A stretch of DNA of 64,000 nucleotides from Endomychus coccineus (lineage: Eukaryota; Arthropoda; Insecta; Coleoptera; Endomychidae): contig OY294067.1 in assembly GCA_958510875.1 (NCBI GenBank), positions 250,929,736 through 250,993,735 on the forward strand, in the 5' to 3' direction. The translations under genes were made by a program, and so were the position numbers. This document shows, piece after piece, positions 43,376 to 56,899 of this stretch (position 1 is the first letter of the stretch; every line of letters starts with the position of its first letter). The notes under the pieces were generated by a model, which saw only the letters and a list, made by a program, of their open reading frames with translations, was not told where the DNA came from and did no database searches.

Positions 43376-46300
43376 TATTTTTTGTATGTGTTGAAATTAT
43401 TTATTATTGAATATTATGCACTTACATAAATGCGTTTTAGATGTGCTCGGCAGGCTATGCATTTTTTACTCTACGAAAAATTATCTCAATGATCTTTAGT
43501 GCGGGAACTCCTCCCTGGAAAATGGTATGACCGAGGGCTTAGGATCGTCAAAAGTTTGGCTCAAATGTGAGCAATCTAAGCTTAATTGATCATCTTATGA
43601 GTATACTAAATGAGTATGATAAGTTTGACTGACTGGGTTCACCGCTTGGAATTACTTATTGACTTCGTTAGCCACATAAAGTTCATACGTCTGCAAATTG
43701 TAGATATTGAGGAAGATCTTGCCCAATTTTGTAAGAGTGACCGGTAACTTGGGAGTACATCAGCTGAAATTTATTATGTATGTCCATTTGGAATAAATGA
43801 TTTGTTATTTCGTACTATGAGTCTAGTAAAACTACTGAACAGATTTCCATCCACTCACACCTTTCCACGAAAGTGTATGCAAACTCTGTTTTCGCATTAT
43901 TCTTACGTTCCACTAAGATATCAGAATATGTGGACCATAAATTATGGACCCTGGGCGACTTTTCTTCTGATAAATGTCTCACAATTGTGAAATTGTAGGA
44001 AATCACATGACGAAAAAAATACTTCTTATTGAGTATTTATCTGGGTTCACTGAAACTTCTCTCCCACATTATGCATTTTCAATGGTACATCCATACAAAT
44101 AAGTTTTTTCTAGTGACAGATATTGCTGTCTTTATCTGTAAGGTTTCTGGTTAAGAAGACATTAACTAGTCAGTTTCAACCATTTAATTGCTCCACTAGC
44201 TCATTATAGAAATATCTCAGGGTCTATCGTAATGAAACGTACCCTTCGATTCCCGGATTGAGAGTTCTACCCGATGCGCCAACAGCTTTATTTATAAGAT
44301 ATTAATAATCATATTAATTAACAAACTTAAATAGTTTACAAATAAAATTTGAGGTTGAGATCAGCAATGAATAATGATAAAGTGAAATTCGACTTATGAT
44401 GAAATTAAATTTAGATAAATCAATAATTGAAATGAATGCAAAAATTTGTGAGAATCGGCAAAACAGATAACTCTGAAAATGTAATTAATACTGCCAGAAA
44501 TGTCTTTTGTATTTGTTGTGAACTGCATACCTACTATATAGCCCGGCCAGATAATGTTGTACACTCGTACGAGAAAAAGGGAAGAATCATCTCAGCCGTT
44601 TAACCCTGTAAAAAATACAATACGAAACAGAAATGTCCCAAATGCAAAGCGAGGGAAACACACACAGCAAAACAACAAATAAACGTTGTCACTGTATGCG
44701 TTACCTTCAACAAATTCAATGAGAAAAATCAACCATAACCAGTCACGTAGCCAGAAATTTGCTTTGGGGGTGCCCAAGGACAAATATCCCGGAAAAAGTA
44801 TATAATCTTGAGATAAGGTAATTATATCTCAATAAATAAAGAGGGAAACGAAGTTTTCGGCATAACTTCGATAATTTATTGGTATCGGATCATTATCATG
44901 CGATGAAAAAACAATATATACAAAAACAGCTTTCATTTTATTTAAGTCATAGCATGTCATAGCATTTCAGAAGTGTGACAAAAAATATCTGTGCGTAACA
45001 AAAATTTATACAGTATGAGTTTTACTACTTGAGAGTTCTGCACCTACAGAAGGAATTTTCTCGATTTATGACAGGAGAAAATTTAATAAACGTACTTAAT
45101 CTGTGAAGTAGGTTTAACGTATCAAAACTAGAATCGAATATATCTAGCTACGATGTTCAATAGAATTCATCACAGTTTCCGTTTTTGGCTTTTTAAAAAA
45201 CGATGTGATGGTTGTTTGCCCTTGGCGTTTCATTTTGCATTGTAGAAATTACTGACTTGAATAATACGTAGGTGTGCGGAGTAAATAACAGTTGGCTGTA
45301 CATAAACCAGACGAGAAATTCATGTGCAAACAATGATGTTTAGTGCTGCCGCATGTGACATAAAGGAGAAGCTTTGTTCAATGGCGGGACTTTTATGAAA
45401 TATTAATGCAGGGATCCGTCGAATCAATGCACAATGTACCTGTTGTGGATTGAGAAATTTGATTTAAAAAAAAAAAATCATTCTCGAAGAGACTGTTCTA
45501 TAGAAGAACACAACGCCCTCGGGCTCCCTCCCTGCCTACGTGCCTGTCCATAACGAATGACAAGGAGTTACTAATTCTATTCGTACGACATCAGGGAGTA
45601 GAATTCGAGACAAACAATCGTATCTCGACTAGCTGTGAAAAATAATAGATCAATTCGTTATGGTTAAAATAGTTATAAACTCAGATAATCAAAGAATTGA
45701 ATAGGTAAGTGAAATCAAGATACAAATATTGACAATTTCGCAATAGATAATTTAAATTATTAAATATTGAACAATTACGAATAATTCTTATGAAAAATTC
45801 GATGATACAAAGATTAGATAACAGATTCTTGGATTAATTACGATAATAGATATTATAACAGAATGTAATTTAAAAAAAAGTTGAACAACTAAATTGATTC
45901 ATATAAGCATGAGGCAGCATTATGATCAGATAACTATCGAACAGATTAATAAAGGCAACGACAACATTAATAATAAGATTAAATTGCATCGTTTAACTAG
46001 GAAATAACTAATCCAAGTTCAGATAATAATCGGTAATAGCTAATTGAAAATCAGATATAAACAAATATCACTAGTTACAAATCAAATATCTAAAAAAAGT
46101 TATATGGAACAGATGAAATTCGATAAAGGTAACTGTATGTTAAGATAAATTACTCTTTTAATCTAAGAATCAGATCCTCAATCCTTATAAGCTGTAAAAA
46201 GGATTTAAACAATTTTACAATTCCAACCAGATTAAAAAAACGATACTTGTTCTGTAACTCAATAATTAATCGGGATTGAAGTCAAGATTTACCATTTAAC

Positions 46301-46384
46301 CTTGAACAACTTGCTTGCTCAACCCGTATCTCTGGCTTCAAAGAATATCCTTCCTCGACCACTATAGGAGCACCAATCCCAGGT
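43376..46384. other. No gene recognised
   Basis: 3 kb with only short open frames; 43802-43990 (plus) and 44592-44783 (minus) have no recognisable product. An A-run lies at 45468. The section 45640-46300 is strongly AT-rich. Confidence 0.3.
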
Positions 46385-46890
46385 TGGAAAATTACGAAAC
46401 TGTCTGATATCTGATTAAAGTATAATTAATTCGAAAAGAATATAACTTAATTATGACGTTAAGTTAAAAGCAAGATGAGAATGTAAATGAGATGAATGAT
46501 TGTGGTAGGACTATCCGTAGGCATGTCGTCCATTAACAGACAATTTCCAAAATATCCAGTGAAACGGCAACTCTATTCATACCAAACGTAATTATAATAA
46601 TATTTAATGAAAATTTCGGCAGATACCTAAGATAAGAATGCCCAAAATCGCAGAAAATTCTAAATGCGATATACCTGCTTCAACGTTGATCTTCCTGTCT
46701 GAAAATAATCAGTTCCGCACGAATGACACCTTCCGTGAATTCTAATAGAACAATATGAATTTGAACAACCGCGATGAATATACAGCTGCCGCTATTATAA
46801 CATAGATGTCAGGGACTGTCTTATTTAATCAAATTAAACACCAATTAAAACAATATTGAAATTAACCCTGCAACGGGGTTCACACCGTTA
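46385..46890 (-). mobile_element. Candidate solo LTR (minus strand)
   Basis: On the minus strand the segment opens TGTAACGGTGTGAACCCC. About 500 bp later comes CCTGGGATTGGTGCTCC, where TGGTGCTCC could be a primer-binding site. No second LTR and no internal coding region were found. Boundaries are guesses. Confidence 0.3.
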
Positions 46891-47829
46891 CATATCTAGG
46901 AAAAATTGTTTGCTGGAAGCACATTCTATCACTGTACTGTTTGTTCAATATGATCGTTGGCGTATGCATGATAAAAATTTGTAAATAAACGGGAATGTAC
47001 AACACTGCCAGTTGAATCATCGCATAGAACATGATTATGACATATCATTGGTATTGAATCAATCTCGAGATAATTATGATTCGAATGATGCAATGTTTCG
47101 GTCGCCGTTAAACACAAAAGGTGACCATCATCTTGAGCAATCAGTTCCTTCTTAGGACGGTTCTGGACTTTTACTTCCCCCTATTCTACGGAAAGTTTGG
47201 CATCTTGTACAACGCTGTATGTACTTCCCGGCTGTTGCCTTTGTATCAACAACTAATGTGTTGACTATAAAGTGAAAATTCATTTAGGTGTTCCATTTTT
47301 CTAGCCTCGGAAAATATGGGAGAAGGAGTAGGAAACGGTAGTGGTTCGTGATGCGGTTGGTAACGTGTAATATGTAAAAGGTGTGTTTACTGTAATTGCA
47401 AAAGCATGTTTTTTACTCGACTGTACCCGTTCATAACTCTACGTTGCGAGCGCTGTGCTTAATTCGTGACTAGCACCGCTAATATGGCGACGCTTTATGA
47501 CATCTTACCCTCTTTATTACAATTTTCGAAACGACTGTTGGTTTTCTCTGCGCTTTAACATTTCATAGCTATATTCAATTAAAAGATTAAGTTTATTGGG
47601 TATGCCTTAAAATTCCATGCTGTCGTTTTACTGAAATTGATATTGTTTTCAATTTTCATATATTAAAATGAAAAGTGTATCGATCACAACAGGATATACC
47701 TCCTGACATACTGTCAACATCAACTTATGGTAATCTGCATTGAAACGCTAACAAAGCATTTTTACTACCTTCACACTCTGACTATACGCACTATAGAGTA
47801 AGAAAAGTATTGTAAATGACCCAAAAAAA
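46891..47829. other. No gene recognised
   Basis: Nothing supported on either strand. Confidence 0.3.
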
Positions 47830-47925
47830 ATGTTCGTGCGTGTGTGGGTGTCCGTGTGTATGTGTGTGCGTTTAAGCATACGCGGGTGTGTGTGTGTGCA
47901 TGAATGTGTGCGTGCGTGCGTTCTT
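47830..47925. repeat. GT-rich microsatellite
   Basis: Interrupted TGTGTG / TGCGTG series. The apparent open frame across it is a product of the repeat. Confidence 0.85.
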
Positions 47926-48104
47926 ACCTACGTGCATAACCCATTATGGAGAAGATTATGTCGTTCATATCATATGGTTCGTATAGATCCGAAAATTTGC
48001 AGATCTCTTCAAACTAGGGCAAATAGTAACTGCATAGTTCTTGGTCGCGGTATCCCTACTCGTTCAAATGGAATTATAGTGTTGTATTGAACCATAATTT
48101 CAAA

Positions 48105-50745
48105 CGTGTTTTAACGCAAGGTGATCCCAGGGTTAAACAGCCAAACGTTTAGGATGGGTTCCTTAGGTAAAAATAAGATTTTTTCCTTATAAGCATGTGT
48201 CCCAACTTGCTTCGTTTTTGAGATACAGGGTGTCAAAGTCTTTCGAAAAATTAATATTTTCATTAATTACCTAGTCAAAATCCTTCTGCCTGATTTTGTT
48301 GAGACTCTGCATGCTCATTTGCGGTAATGAGGGGCAGCTTTTATTGTAATTGGAATAAAATTATCAATTTCAGTGGTGTCCCAGGCGGAAATCTAATTGA
48401 TATTATGACAAATCATTGATGATTCCGCAGACTACGCATTAACGTATCTAAAATCTATTGGTATCAATCAATGAACATTGTAAGGTTTTCAAAGTGAGTG
48501 GTCACTGTAAGGTTTTGAAGTGCTATTTTGTGTTTAATGATCCCACCCAGCTCACTAGGATATTATACACTCAGGGCTCGTAGTGATATGTGTCTTGGAT
48601 ATTCTTGATTGATCGGATTATCCTGGGCGCCAACTGCTTTAACAAAAAAAGTTTATTCAGAATCATCAATCAAGAATTTCCGCATCTACGAGGTGGTTAA
48701 ATGTTGATGATTGATCATATAAGAGAAATAAAGACAAGTTCCCACTTAACAATTTGGTTTGAATCCTCTAAGGAATTATAATTTGAACAAAAGTTAATTT
48801 GGTAAACAACAGACTCATTTTAAGAAGTAACCAAGTTCGATACTGAAAAATTGAAAGTGAAACAAACTGGAATCCTTGATAATTTGATTAGTTAAATTGG
48901 AGATGGAAACCTTTTTTTGTTAAAGAACATAAACAATTGATTATGAAAATTTGGTTATTCCAACTAACAAAAATGTTACCGTCTTTCAAACTTGGATGAG
49001 TTTGGAAGAAGTGCTCTGCCAGGAAGTTCCCTCTACAACACGGCACGGGAAAAAGGGTAGAGACGTCTCGATCGATCAAACCCTGTAATACAGATAATAT
49101 GAGCAATACCTTGGCACAAGTTCAAGGGACAAATAACTAAATCAGCATGAATAATCAATGTAATTCCACAACTGATTGTGTTATCTTCCCAAATTGCATA
49201 TTCAAAATTATTGAAGGATTGAAATCTTGAAGGGAATAAGTACAATACAATATTAAAATCAGAAAGAGATTATTGGGATACTAAGTTCCTTATTGAAGTT
49301 ATGACCTTTTATGCGACAAAGTATATAAAATAAAGGTAGTCTCAAAAAATATGAGTGAGTTAATCTAGAAATTTGAAGAGAATAATTGGATAATAATTTA
49401 TTGAGTACAGTATACTGAAATTGGGCTCGTAGATTCTAAATGAACAATTCGTTCAACCAATATCAGATGGTTTACTCGGTGATCTTATAAGCAGTAAATG
49501 AGAATTTCGGCCTTACTTGAGTTCACCCAGGTCAATAATTATTTCGTTATATCACCAAGATTAGCCTAAAAAGACATAACCATTACAAATTCATATGAGG
49601 ACGGTCAAAGAAAGGAGATAAGGAATACCATGCAACCACGTGGATAATTGCAAGGTTAAACAAGCCTTAGAAAACGACATAAACCATTCTGACTACTAAC
49701 TTGACAAATTAGATTTTAAATAAAGACAAAAGAAAGAATATAGTAAATCATTATCTAATTTAGATTCAAGCAAGCCAAAGTGATTTGGTGTGAACAAGTG
49801 GTAGATTCTTATTTTATTGAAAAATATCATCGCTCAGAGAATATGCACATCTCCAACTAAGTTTAGACACTATTAGACATCAAATTACGTGTTCTCTGTC
49901 GACAATAATCTTTCAATAGAGCTAATTAATATCATAAAGAAGAACCATTTGAATACCATTCACCAGTGTGGAATTCACAACCCAGATGCTAGATTCCAAT
50001 TTTCATTATGTCGTCAACACTCTCATCGCGTGTCGCGTGACTTCACACGAGTTTTCGCGCTAGATAAAAAATCGATTAACTATTGATTTATTGATTATAT
50101 ATGTCAGTCATAGTCTCATTCCAAGTTTAATCATCTAAAATTCAGAGAGGAAACTGATATTATGATTATTCCAGCAATTGTCAGACAAAGTAACGTATAA
50201 CGTTACAACATGCCACAGGCTGTCAAACTTTGACACAAACAAACCCTCGATTGTTGTCGAGATTGTGCCCGGCTACCTTTGATCTGATTTTTGTTGAGAT
50301 GATTTTTTCCTGTTATATGCAGGGTCTCAAAAACGAAGCGAGATACGAAAAAAACTGAAGAAACAAAAAAGTTGAATTCTTAGTTGCTTAGTTTACAAAT
50401 ATAAACATACAAAAAACATTGGCATACAATGATGTGTTCTAAAAGCAATTAGATTACCCTCAGGGACGCCACTGAAAATAATAATTTTATTCTGATTACA
50501 TCAAAAGAAGACTTTTTACTACTACAATTAATCATGCCAAGTTTTGTCACAATAAGCCAAAAGGTTTTTAAGTAATTAATTAAAAATAATTATTTCTAAA
50601 AACTCTGACACCCAGTATCTCGAAAACAAATAAAGTTAGGATGCTCCACATGCTTATAGGTGAAAAAACGTTATTTTTACCTAAAAAACCGATCCTAAAC
50701 GTTTGGCGGCTTAACCATGGGCCAACCTGTATATCGCACGCAAAT
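48105..50745. mobile_element. Unidentified element with divergent 300-bp inverted ends
   Basis: 48105-48425 and 50440-50745 are inverted copies. Shared pieces include GCCAAACGTTTAGGAT, TTAGGTAAAAATAA, TATAAGCATGTG, GAGATACNGGGTGTC and TTTCAGTGGNGTCCC. Similarity is roughly two thirds by eye, so the pair is old. The 2.0-kb centre (48426-50439) shows no recognisable protein. It may be a non-autonomous DNA transposon or two independent insertions. Confidence 0.5.
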
Positions 50746-50839
50746 ATTTAACCTACAGAAGTGCTCGACATTCTCATATTAAGATTCGAGTGACGTCATC
50801 GAAGTGTGGAAATGCAGTCTATTTTCTGTGTTCAATCAA

Positions 50840-51190
50840 TCAATCAATCGAAGCGGCGGCGGACAAGTCTGTAGCAGTTAGACCGCTTGATTGGGTCCAT
50901 TGTGCGCCCCTTGACACAAGAATCAGTCCAGCAGACCCGAGGCAGTGCCGAAGGCCAAGATTTTGCATGGATTCAAGCGGCATATGTGTGGTGCCGAGGT
51001 GTTGTAGCCTGAGAGAAGGCAGTGCTGGCCATTCTGCTGGGATGTGAGAAGCAGTTTCATCCGCCGTTCCACATCTACTACAAGCTGGGTCTTCAACAAT
51101 GCCCACTGTGTGTAGATGTTTATTCAGATGACAGTGTTCTGTGATTTTCTATGTTCACTCTGTGGTGTAATGGTGTCAATAGTAGAACTG
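50840..51190 (-). pseudogene. Non-LTR retrotransposon ORF2 C-terminus
   Basis: Minus strand: CHLNKHLHTVGIVEDPACSR, then CGTADETASHI and WPALPSLRLQHLGTTHMPLE. This is the Cys-x-x-Cys...His block that follows RNase H in R1/Jockey-type elements. In the usual CPAL, Cys has become Trp. The upstream part is missing. Confidence 0.65.
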
Positions 51191-52299
51191 TCAGGATAAA
51201 TGAAGGTTTAATTGGTTTCAATGTAATAACAATAACACACTATTTTTTTAAGATTCTTTTAAGGAATTCTGCATCAATGAAAAAATAGATGGGAATTGTG
51301 CGATGGTAAATCTTCATTCCAGCTACTGCTGACCGTGTTGTAGTTATAACTCTAAGAATATTGATTATACATGTCATGGTCTGAGAACAAAAATTTTATT
51401 TATTTTTCAAGACATATATAAGGACTTCCTGTTTAAACGGGGCTGCCAGACGTAAACTGAGTTTCATTTTCTTTATGTGAAAAACCTGTGTTCTAATGAA
51501 TCTGTTCCAAATTTTCCTAAAAATATGTAATTTAAATTAACCTCATTGAAACTATGTGAAATTATTTTAAAAAATTCTTGAACTGTGTGTGATCATTCTG
51601 TATGTGTTGGTGTTGTTAATTTATTCAAAAACTTGATTTTCGAATCATCCTCTAAGTTATCTTTGACGATAGGATCCTTGAAAAGTGCCTCAACCGTTGC
51701 CTTTTGCGGTAATTTTTCAAATTTATTATTTTCCACCAAGTTGAATAATATTTTGTAACGAAGCTCAAAAATGTTTTATAATCATTTAATGTGATTATAT
51801 ATTCAAGATTTCGTTTATATTACTATATAGAATTCATAATTCTGAACAATTATATTGTTGTATAGGAATATAAATAGTACCAGCTCTAGACATTCGTGTA
51901 GCATATAAGGATTAGATTTGCATTCATTTCAATTCACAAACCGCGTATATATGATTTCATCCAAAACAGTGCATATAAAATATAAACATAAGATTACAAA
52001 ACAGATGTAAGCATAAAAACCACTGCACAGAATTGAGGAACTGGTGGAGCATCATTCACGCGAAATGAGCAGAAAAGGTCTCGGCTGGAGCTGGTGTAGG
52101 TGACTTGACCAGCACCTCGATTGGAACAAAAGAATGCCTCGCAAGCGTTGAAGACAACGTGAAATAATATGTCAGTCAGACTGCTTAAGATAATAAGTCC
52201 GTGGGACAGCCTGAGGGAATGAGTCGCTCAGACAGCCAAAGTGAGTCCTCCGAAGTGGGTGTAAAAAATCCTTTGTGCCGCCAAGGTAAGTGTTTCACC
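51191..52299. other. No gene recognised
   Basis: AT-rich. Near 52035-52135, GGAACTGGTGGAGC and CTTGACCAGCACCTCGAT resemble 55850-55895 (GGAATTGGTGGTACG, CTTGACCAGAACCTCGAA), so both may belong to one unidentified element. Confidence 0.3.
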
Positions 52300-52795
52300 A
52301 GTTTCTATTGAAGTTTTAGGTAATTTTGCTAATAATTAGTGCATAAATAGCCATTTTTGATAAAACTCACATGCCTATTTGTTTTCAAAGCTATAATAAG
52401 GAAATAGCCTGCTTGGACCGCTTCCTTTGCGTTTATCCCTTCTGAGCTTCCTGGTGCTCCCCCTGGGTCGGAATAAATTATTATTACATAGACATAGCTA
52501 AATATTTACCGATGTTGAAGCTATAAATAAACTTATTATTGGGAAGTTCCGTGTTTGCTTAACATAACTTTATGCAACATCATTTAAGTAGCCGAGAAGT
52601 AACCAAGTATTAATTGCAATTAAAGCCTGCAATTCTAATACTATTCGGTCTGCCCTATTGACCCCTGGTTACTCACTTCACAGAGACTACCCTGGGACAA
52701 GGCTATCCATAGATAGCACAGTGATACGCTCCGTGGTGAGGGTCCTAGCAGAAGCCCTCAACGAGAAGTAAACCTCAATAAAATCTGGAGCCCCA
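52300..52795 (+). repeat. LTR-like repeat copy 1 next to a PBS-like site
   Basis: Aligns with 56900-57295 (shared GTATTAATTGNAATTAAAGC, GGGACAAGGCTATC, ATAGATAGCA, GTGGTGAGG, CCTAGCAGAAG, AAAATCTGG). It ends AAAATC followed by TGGAGCCC. TGG at this place is expected for a tRNA primer-binding site after a 5' LTR. The left end is not defined. Confidence 0.45.
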
Positions 52796-53017
52796 GAAAT
52801 CAATATAAAATTCAATCGATTTCAGATCTGGTAGATTTGAAGGAGCGTTGAAGCCGTCGTAAGCAATTATCGCCAAAAAGTGACGGATAACGTCACAGTT
52901 TATAAATTGGCCTTTGGATTTGGAATGCTCCATATTTGAACCAAATTGAAGTAGAGTCTGTATAAAATATCCATTGAATACCTGAAGGGCTACTTTAATA
53001 GACACATTCTTGGTTTA

Positions 53018-53165
53018 CCAGGTTGAACAGTGACAACACGTCTTTTAGTACCAGACAGCTGTTTCGCCCTTCTCATAACCTCGTCTGTGGGACGAGGCTG
53101 ACCTGAAGTCACTGATCGAACATCTTCGAAAGTGATATGATAGAACACCTTCGAAAATATTAATA
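53018..53165 (-). repeat. Hammerhead-bearing repeat, family E copy 3
   Basis: Same repeat as at 40272-40405. The core on the minus strand (53093-53039) reads CAGACGA (one change from CTGACGA), GGTTATGAGAAGGGC, GAAA, CAGCTG, TC, TGG. The GAAA-CAGCTG-TC half is identical to copy 1. Confidence 0.55.
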
Positions 53166-54527
53166 CTAAATACTTATACTACCGCCAAGTGTCGGTCCCG
53201 CAACAATGCATGTTGAACTACAAACACATTTCGTGTTAGAAGTAAATATACACTATGCATTGTTGTATATTATAGTCTGCTTTCCAATTTGTATGAAATC
53301 TGGATTTCATTTCTAATATAGCTAGTTTCGCGGTGGAAAGGAAATTTTACAATGTATTTCCAACATTACAACGATGTATCCCATTAATTTTCGTAGAATA
53401 TGGTTGATAACAGAGTTTTGCACCTAGAGACGACTTATTTTGACAGTTCCTAAGAAACGTGAAATGTTACGTGACCGAAAAAAAGGTTTCAATCTATTTG
53501 TTAGAATCTTGTTAGTTCAACTAGACGTTGAGTGATGTTCATGGTTAGAATATTAGATTATCAAATTACATCGACAGGCCGTTATATTTAATTAAATTGC
53601 ATTTATAACAAGTCTATAGAAACGCTATGATATCGAGCTTTATTAAAACTTTGATGCTGACTGAGAACGACGGGGTTTCTTCTAAATGGAAATATGAGAG
53701 CTCCAGTGGCTCACAAGATACACCGCTCACGCTATATGAACAACGATCTCATATACCTTTGCGTCTCGTATACTTCTTGGCTTATATTTCATTTTGCAAA
53801 ATAACGGAAATTATAAAGACGGGTTTCTTCACTTAATTGACACTGTCATATCAAGCAGCTGTAAATTATAGCATGATGATATATTGTATTGTCATAAACA
53901 CCATCATGAAGATGGAACGATCGAGATAATATTTCGTCTCATTAATGAAACTGTTGATACAAGAAAATTAACAATAGAACTATTTTATCTAACGGCCGAT
54001 GTAATAACAATCGATTACCAGCCATACGGTAATACGTAAAATATTTACAATTTGTTCTGAAAATGAATGCCGAAAATACTGTCAAATTTTTTCCAGAACA
54101 GATGATTGGTTTGGTTGAACAATCTCTTCCCAGAAAACCCAGCAATTAATACCAGGAGGCTTTGATCGAAACGTACCTGAAAGTAGTGTATTGGAAATTT
54201 TGCAAGATGATTGGGATGAAGAGGGCTTATTTGAACGTCGATGAGGAATCGGCAAAAAAGTTGCATTGACATGAATGATGGACATTTCCAGCACGAGTTG
54301 TAATTATTTGATAATTATCTTATAATCCGTTTGTTAATTAATGAAGCGCCGTATCCCTTCATTGATGTATTCCCGGACATATGTGATAAGTCACTTTTTC
54401 TTATTTTTTCGTGTATAATCATCCCCTGAAGTTGGCCATATGAATTTCTGGGTACCCTGTATAGGTAATTAAATTCAGAAAAATCTCAGAATATTTAGGT
54501 CAGACTTGACATTCCGATATCCGACGA
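53166..54527. other. No gene recognised
   Basis: Nothing supported. Overlapping minus frames near 53942-54294 have no recognisable product. Confidence 0.3.
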
Positions 54528-55506
54528 CAAGGGGAAAAGTCCCTGAAAAATAAAACAGATAGCGCCTCAATCGTACCATCTTTAATTAGAACTCATTGAA
54601 ATTTTTAGACTGATATGTCATCGAAAGCAAGCAACCTTGACTTTCGCGTTTTGGTTGAAGATTATTTCTTCCGTGTGAAAAACATTACGCAAACTGAAGC
54701 GTCGCTTGTTACTCATTATGGGGACTCCTCACTTTTTGAATATGAGAAGGCTATCTGCCAGATGTGTGCTGCACTTGCTCTCTGTTGACAACAAGCGCGA
54801 CCGTGTGACAACTTCAAAGGAGTGTTTGGCGATGTTCAAGCGCGATAAGAAGGCCTTTTTGCGCCGTTTCGTAACCGTGGACGAAACATGGATCCATCAC
54901 AACACACCAGAGTCCAAAAAACAGTCGAAACAGTGGGCTTGTCCTGAGGAATCGAAGCCGAAAAAAGCCAAAGTGGGTTTATTGGCCAACAACGCCATGG
55001 CGACAGTTTTTTGGGATGCACACGGTATCGTCCATATCGATTACCTCGAAAAGGGAAAAAGTTTCGCCGGCGTATATTATGCAGCGGTTATCATTATAAT
55101 TCTATGCCGATGTGAAGCGAAAACGGCCGTATTTGGCAAAGATAAAAGTGCTCTTGCACCAGTACAACGCACAGGTCCGCCGTCGCAATGGCAAACTTCC
55201 ATGAATTCCGCTACGAATCGGTTCGTCATCCATCATATTCTCCAGATTTGGTCTCCTGCGACTATTATCTGTTCACAAACTTGAAGAACTGACTCGGCTC
55301 CAAGGTGAGGTCAACACAGAAACACGACCATTTTGAAGGTTTGCCGAAATCGTATTATTAGGAAGGGACCGAAACATTAGAAGAACTTTTGATGAAGTGT
55401 ATCGGGCTACAAGGAGACTATGTTCAGAAATAAAATAAGTTTAGATTAAATAAACAAATAAATAATTTCTTGTTTTATTTTACAGCAACTTTTCACCTTC
55501 CCCTTG
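54528..55506 (+). mobile_element. Mariner (SETMAR-type), internally deleted
   Basis: The left end 54528-54560 (CAAGGGGAAAAGTCCCTGAA) and right end 55471-55506 are inverted copies. The left has lost 6 bp (the right, reversed, reads CAAGGGGAAGGTGAAAAGTT). About 980 bp against a usual 1.3 kb. The target TA cannot be seen at either edge, so boundaries may be off by a few bases. Confidence 0.8.
54615..55440 (+). pseudogene. Mariner DD34D-family transposase, deleted and frameshifted
   Basis: Starts ATG 54615 (MSSKASNLDFRVLVEDYFF, then NITQTEASLVTHYGDSS). At about 54727 it jumps out of frame to NMRRLSARCVLHLLSVDNKR, so about 80 residues holding the helix-turn-helix linker are gone. The longest open stretch (54706-55284) keeps FVTVDETWIHHNTPESK with the first catalytic Asp and KKAKVGLLANNAMATVFWDA. 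The second Asp is lost (HQYNA, Asp to Tyr). The third survives in another frame (PDLVSCDYYLF). C-terminal YY.EG.E.LEELL...GLQGDYVQK follows. Confidence 0.85.
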
Positions 55507-56257
55507 CAAAAAAATGATTGATCGAACATACTCTTTTATTCTCATTGAGACCAATGGTTTCCACCAGGAGTGTAATTATTCAAATAAATGAATCGAATTC
55601 AGGCCCGCTTAAAAAATTGCATTCATTTCGATTAGCTCATGTTGCAAAAACGGGGATGTGGTAAGTTAACGCATCAAAGTTTGACCAGCCTTACGTGTAA
55701 AAAGGGCGAACAACCAAAAAACTCCGATAACATTTGTTAACTGTGCCAAGAGGAACTACCGAGATATCATGAGGGCGAATTTAAGATTCAAAAGTAGCGT
55801 CACTTTCAACCATTGTTTGGGACATAAATAAAAAAAGCCTCGGCACAAAATAAGGAATTGGTGGTACGAACTTGACCAGAACCTCGAATACATAAAAGGC
55901 CGTGACAGACAAAAGATCGGGATGATTATTATTATTAATTCATAATTAAGTATTATTATCAATCAGGATCAGAGTGAAGTCAGATTTTAAATTTGAATTG
56001 TACATAAGGTAAACGATAGCTTAATAGTTTATTTTCTGGCATTACGATATATTGATTCCCGTGGTTTGTGATTGGTAACGTTTGTATGATATATGAGATC
56101 CGTAGCATTCAGTAATTTGAATTGTTATATTTGAGTTTATCCCGTCATAGGTCGGACCGCGCACGATTTGAATCCGCACGTGAATTGAAATATTCAAGTA
56201 GTTATATGGTGTGTACAAAGTGTGTATGTTTGAACGACAGGGGCGACTTTGGTATAT
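55507..56257. other. No gene recognised
   Basis: One unassigned repeat-like block at 55840-55910 (see 51191-52299). Confidence 0.3.
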
Positions 56258-56485
56258 TTGTGCACGCTGTGTCTATCCCGGAAGTATAAGTATATCCTAG
56301 ATGGCCAAACCGCCAACGGCTTGTGCACGCTGTGTCTATTCCGGAAGTATAAGCTGGGGTGGTTGTGTGATTGATAATCGTAATTACCCCTTATCCGAAT
56401 GAGAAGCCCCAGCCGTGGGTGTAGGGGTTATTGCAGATACGATAGTTAGGGTTTGTGCACGTTGTGTCTATCCCGGTAGTATAAG
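56258..56485 (+). repeat. Three spaced copies of a 33-bp motif
   Basis: TTGTGCACGCTGTGTCTATC followed by CCGGAAGTATAAG occurs at 56258, 56321 and 56453, spaced 63 and 132 bp. There are two or three changes per copy. The sequence between copies differs. Confidence 0.85.
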
Positions 56486-56899
56486 CCCTAATTATCTAGA
56501 ATCTGAATCTGCGAAGTGTATGAAATCTAACACTGCCATACAATTACCGGGCACTCCGTTGATAGACAATACAAGGGTGGGTGATGTGACAGAATAAACG
56601 CAATCAGAGTAATTATCCGAATATTCCGTAAAATCTGATATCGTACAATCGCAAACCTAGTGCAGACCAATATTTTCCGATCCGACCGAATTTTAACCGT
56701 TTAATATATCGTAGTGTGTTATGAACATTTCAAAAGATACTGCTATCGTAATGATCACCTTACCCCGCTTATTACTCTAGGAACTGCTTAATTTGTGTTT
56801 TCCGTAAATTGATAAATGTAAATCATTTATCAACCGATTCCGTACCGTTGAATTGAAATTAAATACCGAACATATCGTAAAAATAGATATGTTGTAACA

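Noticed and set aside
43590..44000. BEL-like gag based on the words EYDKFD
   Set aside because: Surrounding residues do not match the gag order found at 26.4-27.5 kb.
47830..48090. Open frame of 86 codons rich in Val, Cys and Arg
   Set aside because: It is created by the GT/GC microsatellite and has no similarity.
56258..56485. Spaced 33-bp repeats as a CRISPR array
   Set aside because: Only three copies with unequal spacing, no cas genes, and the window is clearly eukaryotic.
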